From assembly GCA_020348985.1 (NCBI GenBank), contig CP070761.1, forward strand, positions 2,009,492 through 2,071,076: DNA of 61,585 bases. The letters run 5' to 3'. Source of the DNA: Candidatus Thorarchaeota archaeon. GTDB taxonomy: Archaea > Asgardarchaeota > Thorarchaeia > Thorarchaeales > Thorarchaeaceae. Position numbers and translations under genes: made by a program. Positions 1-7,652 of the stretch are shown here, piece after piece (within the stretch, counting starts at the first letter, position 1; every line of letters begins with the position of its first letter). The notes beneath the pieces were generated by a model. That model searched no databases, had not been told where the DNA came from, and saw only the letters and a program-made list of their open reading frames with translations.

Positions 1-184
1 ATACTGCAAAACTCATCAGAGTTGCGACTCCTCCCGCAGCAATGAAGCCACTCATCGGAAGTAGAGCAAGAACTGCGTAGACTGCGGCAAGCACAATCCC
101 TACAACTAGCCGAATAGTAGATGGTGAGCCGCCGAACAACACCATTTCAGTATCGTCTTCATTGACTACAGTGGATTCGTCCAT
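1..184 (-). CDS. Membrane protein, N-terminal fragment (runs off the window start)
   Basis: An open frame reads leftward from an ATG at 184 to the window edge, giving 61 residues. The first 20 are acidic and polar (MDESTVVNEDDTE). A long hydrophobic stretch follows, containing VVGIVLAAVYAVLALLP and then a Gly/Ala-rich second segment, so at least the first membrane helix is clear. The spacing resembles the first helices of ECF-type substrate-binding (S) components, but too little is present to assign a family. It lies 60 bases downstream of the repeat-protein gene on the same strand. A short A/T-rich element (ATAAAG on the minus strand) about 35-40 bases upstream could be its TATA box. Confidence 0.55.
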   Translation of the reverse strand, partial: MDESTVVNEDDTEMVLFGGSPSTIRLVVGIVLAAVYAVLALLPMSGFIAAGGVATLMSFAV

Positions 185-243
185 ACTTGGTCTCAACCAA
201 TGGGTTGGTCGAAAGCGTTTGCTTTATGATTGTTGCCCTGGGT

Positions 244-1230
244 CTACATTGGATAGAAATCCCAATAGTGGGTAAACTTCCATCCCCGACCTACCCTCTT
301 GATGTCCTTCTCAAGATCGATGAACTTTGTCCCTTCGAATGGGTAGAATCGCATGTTATCATCGTCATCACAGACCATGAGGTCGGGTCGTCCGCCCTCA
401 CGCCAGAAGCCTGGGAGGTAATGCCAGTCGTCCTTGAAACCCCTTCCAGTGACCGGATAGGGAGGGTTGGCAAACACATTGCTGTCCCTGTTGGGATCAA
501 GTCGGCCAAATTGGTAGAGCATCAGATCCTTGTTCTTTTTGCGCACCATCAGATCAGTTGTTCCATTGCGCGTCCACTCTTCTGCCATGTAGTGTGTGAA
601 GTCTTTCCCGAATCCCCGTCCCACACGTTCAGGCCGACCCTGATCTCTGAAAGTGTGTCCATTAAATGGATAAAGATGGAGCTCTCCATTCTCCCTGCGC
701 ACCATCAAATCGGGGAAGTTCTGTCCACGCCAATATCCCGGCAACAAGTCAGGGTACTTCTCCTTGTCGAATCCATCACCTATGAACTTTGAGCGCCCCA
801 AGTCATCAAATTCACGTCCGTTCCATGGATAGAGTCTCAACTTGCCCTCATCATCTCTGACGATGAGGTCTGATGTTCCATTGTCAGTCCATTCGGCAAC
901 GTAATAATCCCATTCGGGAAGGAAACCTCTACCTACTCTGCGACCAGTGTCATCGACGAAGAATGTCTCATCTCGAAACGGGTAGTATCGCAGGTCCCCG
1001 TCCTCCTCAAGAACCACCAACCCAGAACCGCCGCCAATCCTCTTTCGAAATCTGGATGGATGGCCGGGGTCCCAGTAGCCAGGGAGATACACTTCGAATT
1101 CCCAGTTGTCACCGACCTTGATACCCGTTTCCACATCATCGGGAGGATAGAAAGTAACGTTGCTCCCGACCTGGAAAAGCGGATACCATCTGAGGTCACC
1201 ATTGTCTTTCCTAACAACAAATCCAGGCAT
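244..1230 (-). CDS. Tachylectin/FG-GAP-like repeat protein (putative beta-propeller)
   Basis: The 328-residue protein is almost entirely six imperfect repeats of about 50 residues. Each has a core of the form DL-(M/I)-VR-x3-G-x-L-x-LYPF, followed in most by a GRxxxVGRGF turn. This periodicity and the aromatic/Gly-rich turns fit a tachylectin-2-like or FG-GAP/VCBS beta-propeller with one blade per repeat. Proteins of that fold commonly bind sugars or other proteins. No signal peptide or membrane segment is visible, so it looks cytoplasmic, which is unusual for lectin-like propellers. The ATG at 1230 is the only reasonable start. It is transcribed divergently from the flavin oxidoreductase gene. 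The fold is inferred from the repeats, and the ligand is unknown. Confidence 0.75.
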   Translation of the reverse strand: MPGFVVRKDNGDLRWYPLFQVGSNVTFYPPDDVETGIKVGDNWEFEVYLPGYWDPGHPSRFRKRIGGGSGLVVLEEDGDLRYYPFRDETFFVDDTGRRVGRGFLPEWDYYVAEWTDNGTSDLIVRDDEGKLRLYPWNGREFDDLGRSKFIGDGFDKEKYPDLLPGYWRGQNFPDLMVRRENGELHLYPFNGHTFRDQGRPERVGRGFGKDFTHYMAEEWTRNGTTDLMVRKKNKDLMLYQFGRLDPNRDSNVFANPPYPVTGRGFKDDWHYLPGFWREGGRPDLMVCDDDDNMRFYPFEGTKFIDLEKDIKRVGRGWKFTHYWDFYPM

Positions 1231-1334
1231 CGTTCAATCGCCATTCCTTCGATGGCGTACTATTCACTTCCGCAGTTTTATTGTTTTGTCTGCTGAAGCG
1301 AACTGTGTTCTCACATGGGACAACAACTCTTTTA

Positions 1335-1376
1335 GGCCGCATCTCATCGTGCGGCCACGACGAGTGGAGGCCCTCC
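1335..1376 (+). promoter_or_regulatory. GC-rich hairpin and SD-containing palindrome in the leader of the flavin oxidoreductase gene
   Basis: A perfect 7-bp stem (GGCCGCA at 1335-1341, TGCGGCC at 1350-1356) with an 8-base loop lies 22 bases before the ATG at 1379. Next comes GGAGGCCCTCC (1366-1376), whose left arm is the Shine-Dalgarno sequence GGAGG, eight bases from the start. The right arm could partly mask it. The structure is seen directly; translational control is inferred. Confidence 0.45.
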
Positions 1377-1378
1377 CG

Positions 1379-2695
1379 ATGAGTCAAGAGGAGTCGTTCG
1401 ATGTTGTTATTGTAGGTGCTGGTGTCCTCGGCGTAGCCACAGCATACTATATTCAGAAGAACAGTCCTGAAAAAACGGTTCTAATTGTTGACAGATACCT
1501 CGCTGCGGGTCAGGCAAACACTGCAATGAGTGCGGCCGCAGTCCGGAACATGTTCGCTTCCTCCACGAATCAACTACTTACAGATACCTCCATCAAATAT
1601 TTCGAGCATGTCCAAAACGAGATAGGATATGACTTGCTTTTCGAAAAGTGTGGATACCTCTGGCTTTTGAGTGACATCCAGTTCAACAATGACAGTGTGA
1701 AAACCTGGATGGAAAGGATGGAAAGATCAGGAATCAGCTATCACGTCTACAACAAGCAAGAACTGAAAGAGATGATCCCGGGGTTGAATGTGGATTTTGA
1801 GGGTGACGAAGAAGCAGAGTTGATGAATCTTCAAGAGGTCTCGTGGGGTCTGTTTGGAGCAGACTGCGGCGTCCTCGATCCGACCCGTCTTGTTGAGTAC
1901 TACCTCGAGGAATTCAAGAAGATTTGCCATGAGAAACCAAGGTTCGGAGTAGACGTTCAGGAACTGCTCCTAGAAGCTGACCCGAAATTGGATCTGCCTG
2001 GAGAACCATATGTGTGGCAGAAAAAGAAAGTCACAGGCGTCAAAGCAAACAAGGGTATACTAAAGGCTGAGACCGTCGTCTTGGCAACAGGTGCTTGGGC
2101 AAATGAGCTTCTCGACCCAATAGGTATAGATAGTCAGACTAAGGCCAAGAAACGGCAGTTGTTCGTTGTGCATGCCGAGCATAAGGAGGATTTGAAATCG
2201 GTTCTCTTTTCGAATGGTTTCAACAAGTATGGTTGTATTCCATTCACAATTCTTCCCTCAGCAGGAGTCTATTTCCGTCCACAACTCCAGGAGCTAGGGT
2301 TCTGGATTGGATGTGGAGACAAGGAAGGCCGCGCATACAAGTATGTCCAAAGCGATGAGGATCTGGTTCCAGAGGGTATATACTACGAGAATAGTATCTA
2401 TCCAGTACTCTCCAAGTACTTCCCTGCATTTGAAGACACTCGGCCAACTAACAGCTGGGCAGGAGGCTACTGCTATAGTCCAGACCGTATTCCGTTCGTC
2501 TACAAAAAGTGCGGGGTCTTGGTTGTGAATGGTGCGAGTGGGTCCGGAATAATGAAAGCGGATGCACTGGCAAGAATCGCCGATGCTTTGTTGAGAGGGG
2601 AAGAGGTAACCGAGCTGTTCGGAGGAAAACACATCTCCTCAACGGCACTTGGCCAAACAGATAGAGATATCGAAGTGGAGAGCGTGGTCATATAG
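1379..2695 (+). CDS. FAD-dependent oxidoreductase, DAO (sarcosine/glycine oxidase-like) family
   Basis: The 438-residue protein starts with a dinucleotide-binding fold: VVIVGAGVLGVATAYYI at about residues 9-25, then an acidic residue ending the second strand (LIVDRY). Its C-terminal NGASGSGIMKADALARIADALL segment is the usual FAD-closing motif of the DAO superfamily (sarcosine oxidase, glycine oxidase, glycerol-3-phosphate dehydrogenase). Members oxidise amines, amino acids or hydroxy acids; the substrate cannot be read from sequence. The ATG at 1379 is preferred to an upstream in-frame start because GGAGG lies eight bases before it and the Rossmann motif then falls at the N-terminus. It is cytoplasmic and monocistronic, and the CorA gene follows after 75 bases. 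Confidence 0.85.
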   Translation: MSQEESFDVVIVGAGVLGVATAYYIQKNSPEKTVLIVDRYLAAGQANTAMSAAAVRNMFASSTNQLLTDTSIKYFEHVQNEIGYDLLFEKCGYLWLLSDIQFNNDSVKTWMERMERSGISYHVYNKQELKEMIPGLNVDFEGDEEAELMNLQEVSWGLFGADCGVLDPTRLVEYYLEEFKKICHEKPRFGVDVQELLLEADPKLDLPGEPYVWQKKKVTGVKANKGILKAETVVLATGAWANELLDPIGIDSQTKAKKRQLFVVHAEHKEDLKSVLFSNGFNKYGCIPFTILPSAGVYFRPQLQELGFWIGCGDKEGRAYKYVQSDEDLVPEGIYYENSIYPVLSKYFPAFEDTRPTNSWAGGYCYSPDRIPFVYKKCGVLVVNGASGSGIMKADALARIADALLRGEEVTELFGGKHISSTALGQTDRDIEVESVVI

Positions 2696-2770
2696 TCTGC
2701 ACATTCGGCCGTCAATGTGTTAGTCACACTGATATACGGTTGTTCAGAATTTCAGGTGAGGTGAAAAGCG

Positions 2771-3727
2771 GTGAGCAGTGAAAACGCCAACATTTGGACA
2801 ATGACAATCACAGCATTGGATAGCGGAATCGAATACGAGAGCTTGAACGAAGCGCCAGATGAGCCACTGCTCGTCGAGATGGTGGGAATACAGCCTGAGC
2901 ACTTCCCTGTGCTCTCTCGCAGATTTGGCATCGACCTTGAGGATTTGGAGGACCTCACGGACCTCGATGAACGTCCCAGGGTGCAAATCGAAGACGACTT
3001 CGCAATGATAGTTGTCCGAGTTCCTGTCGACTTAGAGAAGAAGGAGAGGGAGTACTCTACCTATCCTGTTGGTCTCTTTACAGACGGCGATTCGCTTTTG
3101 ATAATGAAGCACGCGCAGGTTCCGATTAGAAGGAAGGGACTTCACAAAAAGGCCCAGAAACTAATGACCCCACCCGAGATAATCTATAACCTTTGGGAAG
3201 TAGTAATCCATTCATTTGAAACGATGCTTGATGTGATTGAGGATACAATAAAGAAGACCGAAGATACATTACAGGCGGAACTGTATCCTTCAGGCATGAA
3301 CAGATTTTACACTCTTTCTTCTGATGCTGTGTATTTGGAAGCTGCATTGAAATCAAACATGCGGGTCCTACGACGCCTGGTTCGAAAGCCAAAACTGGGA
3401 AACATCGAACTCGATTGTGAAAGGCTGGAAGAGCTTGTGGTAGACCTTCAACAACAAATGGAACTCGGAAGAATCTACAGAGAGCTAATCGCCAATGCAA
3501 TGGATGCCTATGATACAATCGTTGGTCATAATTTGAATAGAGTGATCAAGACGTTGACTTCCATTTCGCTCCTAGTAAGCGTCCCCACACTGATTGCTTC
3601 TCTCTTTGGGATGAACGTTATTCTCCCAGGTGTCAACGAGCCATCAACGTTCCTTCTCATTCTTCTCTTGAGTTTGTTGATCACAACTCCGCTTCTAATG
3701 TTCTTGAGAAGGAAAGGTCTCGTATAG
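2771..3727 (+). CDS. corA: CorA-family magnesium/divalent cation channel
   Basis: The 318-residue protein has the CorA layout: an acidic alpha/beta cytoplasmic domain (about 1-160), a long helical stalk (about 160-250) and two C-terminal membrane helices. The first helix ends in the signature GMN (ASLFGMN, about residue 283), which forms the ion entrance in CorA pentamers. The second is followed by the positive tail LRRKG. Length is typical. The start is GTG at 2771, preceded by AGGTGAGGTG at 2754-2763 as ribosome-binding site; no ATG gives the complete N-terminus. The loop after GMN (VILPGVN) differs from the enterobacterial sequence, as in many archaeal CorA proteins. Mg2+ is the default substrate; Co2+ or Ni2+ cannot be excluded. 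Confidence 0.9.
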   Translation: MSSENANIWTMTITALDSGIEYESLNEAPDEPLLVEMVGIQPEHFPVLSRRFGIDLEDLEDLTDLDERPRVQIEDDFAMIVVRVPVDLEKKEREYSTYPVGLFTDGDSLLIMKHAQVPIRRKGLHKKAQKLMTPPEIIYNLWEVVIHSFETMLDVIEDTIKKTEDTLQAELYPSGMNRFYTLSSDAVYLEAALKSNMRVLRRLVRKPKLGNIELDCERLEELVVDLQQQMELGRIYRELIANAMDAYDTIVGHNLNRVIKTLTSISLLVSVPTLIASLFGMNVILPGVNEPSTFLLILLLSLLITTPLLMFLRRKGLV

Positions 3728-3781
3728 GGTTTCCAACAAGTACTCGCTCACTTTATTTGTCAGCGTGCCCACCGGTGAATC

Positions 3782-4747
3782 ATGAAAGTAGGAGTGCTCA
3801 CCAGCGGCGGCGATAGCCCCGGAATGAATGCGTGCCTAAGGGCCATTGTCAGAGTGGGAATCAGCCGAGGTCTCAGCATCTTTGGAATGCATGGTGGACT
3901 CCAAGGATTGCTTGACCGTTCCATATTTGAGCTGACTGCCAGAGACGTATCGAACATTGTCCATCGGGGAGGAACATTCCTGACAACCGGCCGATCCGCT
4001 GAGTTCAGAACCGAGGAAGGGCAGAAGAAGGCTGCACGGATTCTTACTGATGAAGAGTTTGACGGGCTTTTGGCGCTCGGTGGCAATGGTACGATGCAAG
4101 CAATGACAAAGCTATGCAAGCTTTGGGACGGATTGATAATTGGGCTTCCGGGCACGATCGACAACGATATTCAAGGAACTGACTACACAATAGGATTTGA
4201 CACTGCAGTCAACAATGCCGTGAACGCGATCGACAAGATTCGAGACACAGCTCAGGCTTTCGACAGAACCTTCCTCATAGAGGTAATGGGGAGAGATTCG
4301 GGACATATTGCCGTCCATGTGGGAATATCTTGCGGAGCAGAAGCAATCGCTGTGCCTGAGACTCCAACTGACCTGAACGAGATTGCGACTATTATCAAGG
4401 AGGGCAGGGCGAGAGGCAAAACCTTTGCGTTCATAATTGTCGCTGAAGGCGATGAGGAAGGAGACGCCCGCACGATAGCCAAGAAGCTATCCGATGCAAC
4501 TGGAGAGAATTGTCGAGTGTCCGTTTTGGGATACATCCAGAGAGGAGGGAACCCCACGCAATTCGATAGAATACTTGGAACCAAGCTTGGGGCATATGCT
4601 GTTGAATGCCTTAAGAAAGGGATCTCAGGAGTCATGGTGGGCGAAATGGGAGGGGAGCTTGTCCTCACGCAATTTGAGGACACATGGAGTAGTCAAAAGG
4701 GACTCGATCTCTGGCTCCTTGGACTAGTTGATGAGCTGTCTATCTGA
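3782..4747 (+). CDS. pfkA: 6-phosphofructokinase (PfkA family) with a D-to-N change in the GGDGS motif
   Basis: This is a PfkA-type phosphofructokinase of normal bacterial length (321 residues): LTSGGDSPGMNA at 7-18, LPGTIDNDI at 122-130 with both Asp residues, and VMGRDSG near 180. It would phosphorylate fructose 6-phosphate. In PFKs of this family Gly at two positions marks ATP users and Asp/Lys marks pyrophosphate users. Here Gly is present at both (G103, G124), so ATP is the likelier donor. The motif GGDGS reads GGNGT, so the Asp that helps hold Mg-ATP is Asn102. A TATA-like CTTTATTT about 26 bases before the ATG suggests a leaderless transcript. The gene ends nine bases from the convergent glycosidase-like gene. 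Confidence 0.88.
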   Translation: MKVGVLTSGGDSPGMNACLRAIVRVGISRGLSIFGMHGGLQGLLDRSIFELTARDVSNIVHRGGTFLTTGRSAEFRTEEGQKKAARILTDEEFDGLLALGGNGTMQAMTKLCKLWDGLIIGLPGTIDNDIQGTDYTIGFDTAVNNAVNAIDKIRDTAQAFDRTFLIEVMGRDSGHIAVHVGISCGAEAIAVPETPTDLNEIATIIKEGRARGKTFAFIIVAEGDEEGDARTIAKKLSDATGENCRVSVLGYIQRGGNPTQFDRILGTKLGAYAVECLKKGISGVMVGEMGGELVLTQFEDTWSSQKGLDLWLLGLVDELSI

Positions 4748-4756
4748 GAGACTCAC

Positions 4757-7066
4757 CTATGCGCTTCCCACTTCAGATCCATTGCGTCGCCTTGTGTAAA
4801 GAATGATTATCACGACTACGCCACCGGCAGCTGTAGCTAGTGCAACACCAAGCTCAAGGGGGAATCCAAGCGGAAGGGTTGTTGTCGTTGTGGTCGTTGT
4901 TGTAGTGGTTGACGTTGTTGTCGATGGTGTTGTAGTTGTTGTTGTCAGAGGAACTGTCGGCCACAGATTCTCAACTTCCTCAGGGGTCGGAATGTCTGGG
5001 AAGATGTTAATCGTCATTGGCGACTCTTGTTGCTCTTGAGATATGAGTAGAAGACGTGTGCCATTTGCCTGAACGTCAAGGGGAACTTCGAGAGTAGTCC
5101 CACTCGTGGCATATGATCCAAGAGTTTCATTCGTATCGATTGAATGGACATAGTAACTTCCTGTAGGCAAGCCGAATCGACCAATGTCTAGAGTGTAATT
5201 CAGAGACCGAGGCTCGTTGTAGAAGTTGGAGATACCAGCCAGAATCACTCCAGGCTCAATCTCTGCTTGTGTTACCAACATCTTCTCATATCCTTGCTGA
5301 GCTACTGGTGTCGTGAGGTTCAATCTGTTCTCTAGAAAAGCTCTCGTTACATTCCTGTGCAGGAATCGGGTCTGATTGTGTTCCGGCAAGAATGTATCAA
5401 CCACATCATTGAACATTGGATTGTGGTTCGTTCTAGAGGACCTCGGACCCCAATACAGTGTCCATCCTTCATCCGGATTTGATGAGTTTCTGTACATGAC
5501 AAGAGGATGGTAGTCTAGTTTTGTAAGACTGGAATCCTCCTCAACATGGTAGAAATCACCTATTGGTGTGTGGTCATGTGTAAGAGTATCGTTCCTCAAG
5601 TAGTGGATACTTGACTCTAGGCTATCATATTCGATTGAGAGATTCAGCATATTTGGTCTAGTCTCATTAAAGTAGAGATGACCGCCAATCTGCTCTTGAA
5701 TCACGCCCGTCTCCATGAGAAACTTCACCGACCTTGTTGCATTGGCATAGACATTCTTCTGTTCCCAGCCGAAACCTCCCAAGAGAACAAGATTCCCTCC
5801 AGACGCCACATAGTCATTCAGCTTCTGAACCACTTCTTCGTAGTAGGCTTCCTCGTTGGCGATTATGACTTCATACTGTGACAGGTTAACATACAGGTTC
5901 ATCAGGTTCACTTGACTAAGCACGTCGTATTCGTTGAACAGACCATACTCTGATGCGAATCCAGTTTGGTAGGATATGAGATAGTCACGCAAGACAAGAA
6001 TCTGCGACTTCGGCTTGAAGACTGGCATCTTCTCAAGCTCTGCATTCAATCGATTCATGTATAGAAACTGCTGCTTTCCTAGGACGTCTTCACGTCCCCA
6101 GTTCCACCCGTGCAAATAGTGCCACGTGAACCAGGTCAACGTGTCCACTCCCGAGAGATACGTCAGCCATGCGTTCCTTCGAAGATGCTCAAAACCCCCA
6201 TTCCATCCTTCGTTCTCTGGCCATGTTTCCTGACCCCAAGTTGTGAAGTGGTAGTCCTTTTCAGGGAAGGCGGTTTTGTAGGCCCGGATCCATTCGTACA
6301 TCCAGAATGGATTATCATATGCCATATAGTAGAACAGATTGTCTATGTACGCATCCGCCTTCAACTGACTGATGTCCATGCCTCCCGTCCAGACTGGGGG
6401 AGCTCCGGGATGCATGAAGAATGCTTGAAAAACCAAGACATCTGGCCACTTGGCCTTAAGATAGTCATAGATGTGGTTGAAGAGCCAGATCGTCTTTTCT
6501 CTCTGCCATTCCCAGAGCACAAACTCCTCGGTCTTGTTAATCGGTGTTTCCCACCTTAGCCAGAAGCCAGTCTCCGAGTTATATGTCGTGTTCAGCTTCT
6601 CGTACTTGTCTTGTTTGCTAAAAAAGGCAAGAGAACCTGCGGGTTCCTCGCTTGAGAGTGTCAGTGCCCAAATCCACTCAGGCTCAACGAAACTAAGATA
6701 CCAATCAATCTCATCGTCTAGAAGCTCAAGAAGTGTGAGGTTGTAGCAGAAATCTATCGCGGTCGTATTCCAGGCGATTTCTCCATTGAAAAAGGGGGCC
6801 CACCAATCGAGCTTCATGTTGACTCTAACGCCGCTTTCTGCAAGGTCTCTGATGACCTCGGCTTCCCATGGGTAGTGAAAGAAGTCAGGTGCTGCCGCAA
6901 AGTAGGTTGGGTTTGTTGGAAGAATACGAATCAGTGCGTTCTCCATTTCCAATGCTCCGCCAAACCCTGTCGGGATTGCACCGACTTGGGAGACCGGGGT
7001 CGCTGCTAGTAACAGCAGGGAGAGAAAGTAAGTTAGCCGCTTCTTCAATGGCAGAACCGCCCTCAT
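4757..7066 (-). CDS. Secreted, membrane-anchored glycoside-hydrolase-like protein with Thr-rich stalk
   Basis: The 769-residue protein begins with a signal peptide (RAVLPLKKR, then a Leu-rich core). Its Trp/Tyr/acid-rich N-terminal half (about 30-380) looks like a glycosidase TIM barrel. Next comes a Rossmann-like segment (about 385-470; YEVIIANEEAYYEEVV, YVASGGNLVLLGGFGW) typical of the middle domain of GH42-like beta-galactosidases, and then beta-sandwich sequence. Near residues 705-735 is a run of more than 20 Thr with a few Ser/Pro, followed by one membrane helix and YTRRR. This is the usual anchored stalk of archaeal surface proteins. Many NxT/NxS sequons are present. ATG at 7066 is chosen over TTG at 7081. 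Catalytic acids were not assigned, so enzyme activity is inferred. Confidence 0.7.
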   Translation of the reverse strand: MRAVLPLKKRLTYFLSLLLLAATPVSQVGAIPTGFGGALEMENALIRILPTNPTYFAAAPDFFHYPWEAEVIRDLAESGVRVNMKLDWWAPFFNGEIAWNTTAIDFCYNLTLLELLDDEIDWYLSFVEPEWIWALTLSSEEPAGSLAFFSKQDKYEKLNTTYNSETGFWLRWETPINKTEEFVLWEWQREKTIWLFNHIYDYLKAKWPDVLVFQAFFMHPGAPPVWTGGMDISQLKADAYIDNLFYYMAYDNPFWMYEWIRAYKTAFPEKDYHFTTWGQETWPENEGWNGGFEHLRRNAWLTYLSGVDTLTWFTWHYLHGWNWGREDVLGKQQFLYMNRLNAELEKMPVFKPKSQILVLRDYLISYQTGFASEYGLFNEYDVLSQVNLMNLYVNLSQYEVIIANEEAYYEEVVQKLNDYVASGGNLVLLGGFGWEQKNVYANATRSVKFLMETGVIQEQIGGHLYFNETRPNMLNLSIEYDSLESSIHYLRNDTLTHDHTPIGDFYHVEEDSSLTKLDYHPLVMYRNSSNPDEGWTLYWGPRSSRTNHNPMFNDVVDTFLPEHNQTRFLHRNVTRAFLENRLNLTTPVAQQGYEKMLVTQAEIEPGVILAGISNFYNEPRSLNYTLDIGRFGLPTGSYYVHSIDTNETLGSYATSGTTLEVPLDVQANGTRLLLISQEQQESPMTINIFPDIPTPEEVENLWPTVPLTTTTTTPSTTTSTTTTTTTTTTTLPLGFPLELGVALATAAGGVVVIIILYTRRRNGSEVGSA

Positions 7067-7151
7067 TATGCGAATTGACAACTTAAGTTTTGGTAGTTTT
7101 CTGAGCTGACATTGTTTACGAGTTTATCAATGCCCAGTTACACGTTATTGC

Positions 7152-7652
7152 ATGAGGCGCACTGTGCAGACACGCTTGGTAGATTTCGATGATATGTCTC
7201 AGAAGAAAAAGAAGAAGACCCCTCAGAAGCCTCAGAAGATCAAGAAGAAGAAACCAAAGACACCAAGGAGTCAGCTGTGGAAGAAAACTATTCCCAAGGA
7301 AGAAGACTGGGCAGTCTGCAATTTCGATGGCACGGTCCTCTTTGTTCGCTTAGTGGCTGGGAGAATACATGTCCACGGAACAGAAGCAGTCTGCAAATGG
7401 TGCGAAAGTGTGTTAGAGATTCGCGAGGACAAGGTGTTTTGTGGAGGCCACTGTGGCAAGTACCAAGGTGAATTCTCCAGGGACTTGGATGCATATCTTC
7501 ACTGGGAGGGAGCGAAATCTTGGACTTTGCGAAGACAAGTGGCAGAAGCAGAAGGACTTCAGTTAGAGGAAAGAGACCTCGAACCCATGACGTACGCACC
7601 TAATTGGTCCATTCTCGAGGAGTTCGAAGCGGATGACGACGAAGATTCATAG
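7152..7652 (+). CDS. Small Lys-rich protein with a Cys cluster (possible zinc knuckle), unknown function
   Basis: This 166-residue protein is not recognised. The N-terminus (residues 15-45) is an extremely basic Lys/Pro/Gln tract, which suggests nucleic-acid or ribosome contact. The central part carries CKWC and, about 12 residues later, CGGHC, enough Cys/His for one zinc site. The C-terminus is acidic (EEFEADDDEDS). A TATA-like TTTATC lies about 27 bases before ATG 7152, which fits a leaderless message; an in-frame ATG at 7194 (MSQKKKKK) is the alternative start. It diverges from the glycosidase-like gene and overlaps the end of the convergent serine hydrolase gene by six bases. Confidence 0.6.
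   Translation: MRRTVQTRLVDFDDMSQKKKKKTPQKPQKIKKKKPKTPRSQLWKKTIPKEEDWAVCNFDGTVLFVRLVAGRIHVHGTEAVCKWCESVLEIREDKVFCGGHCGKYQGEFSRDLDAYLHWEGAKSWTLRRQVAEAEGLQLEERDLEPMTYAPNWSILEEFEADDDEDS

Noticed and set aside
187..792. 201-residue plus-strand frame
   Set aside because: Antiparallel shadow of the repeat-protein gene, whose regular repeats show which strand is coding.
4803..5039. Plus-strand frame with a long Val run
   Set aside because: It is the reverse reading of the poly-Thr stalk codons of the minus-strand surface protein.
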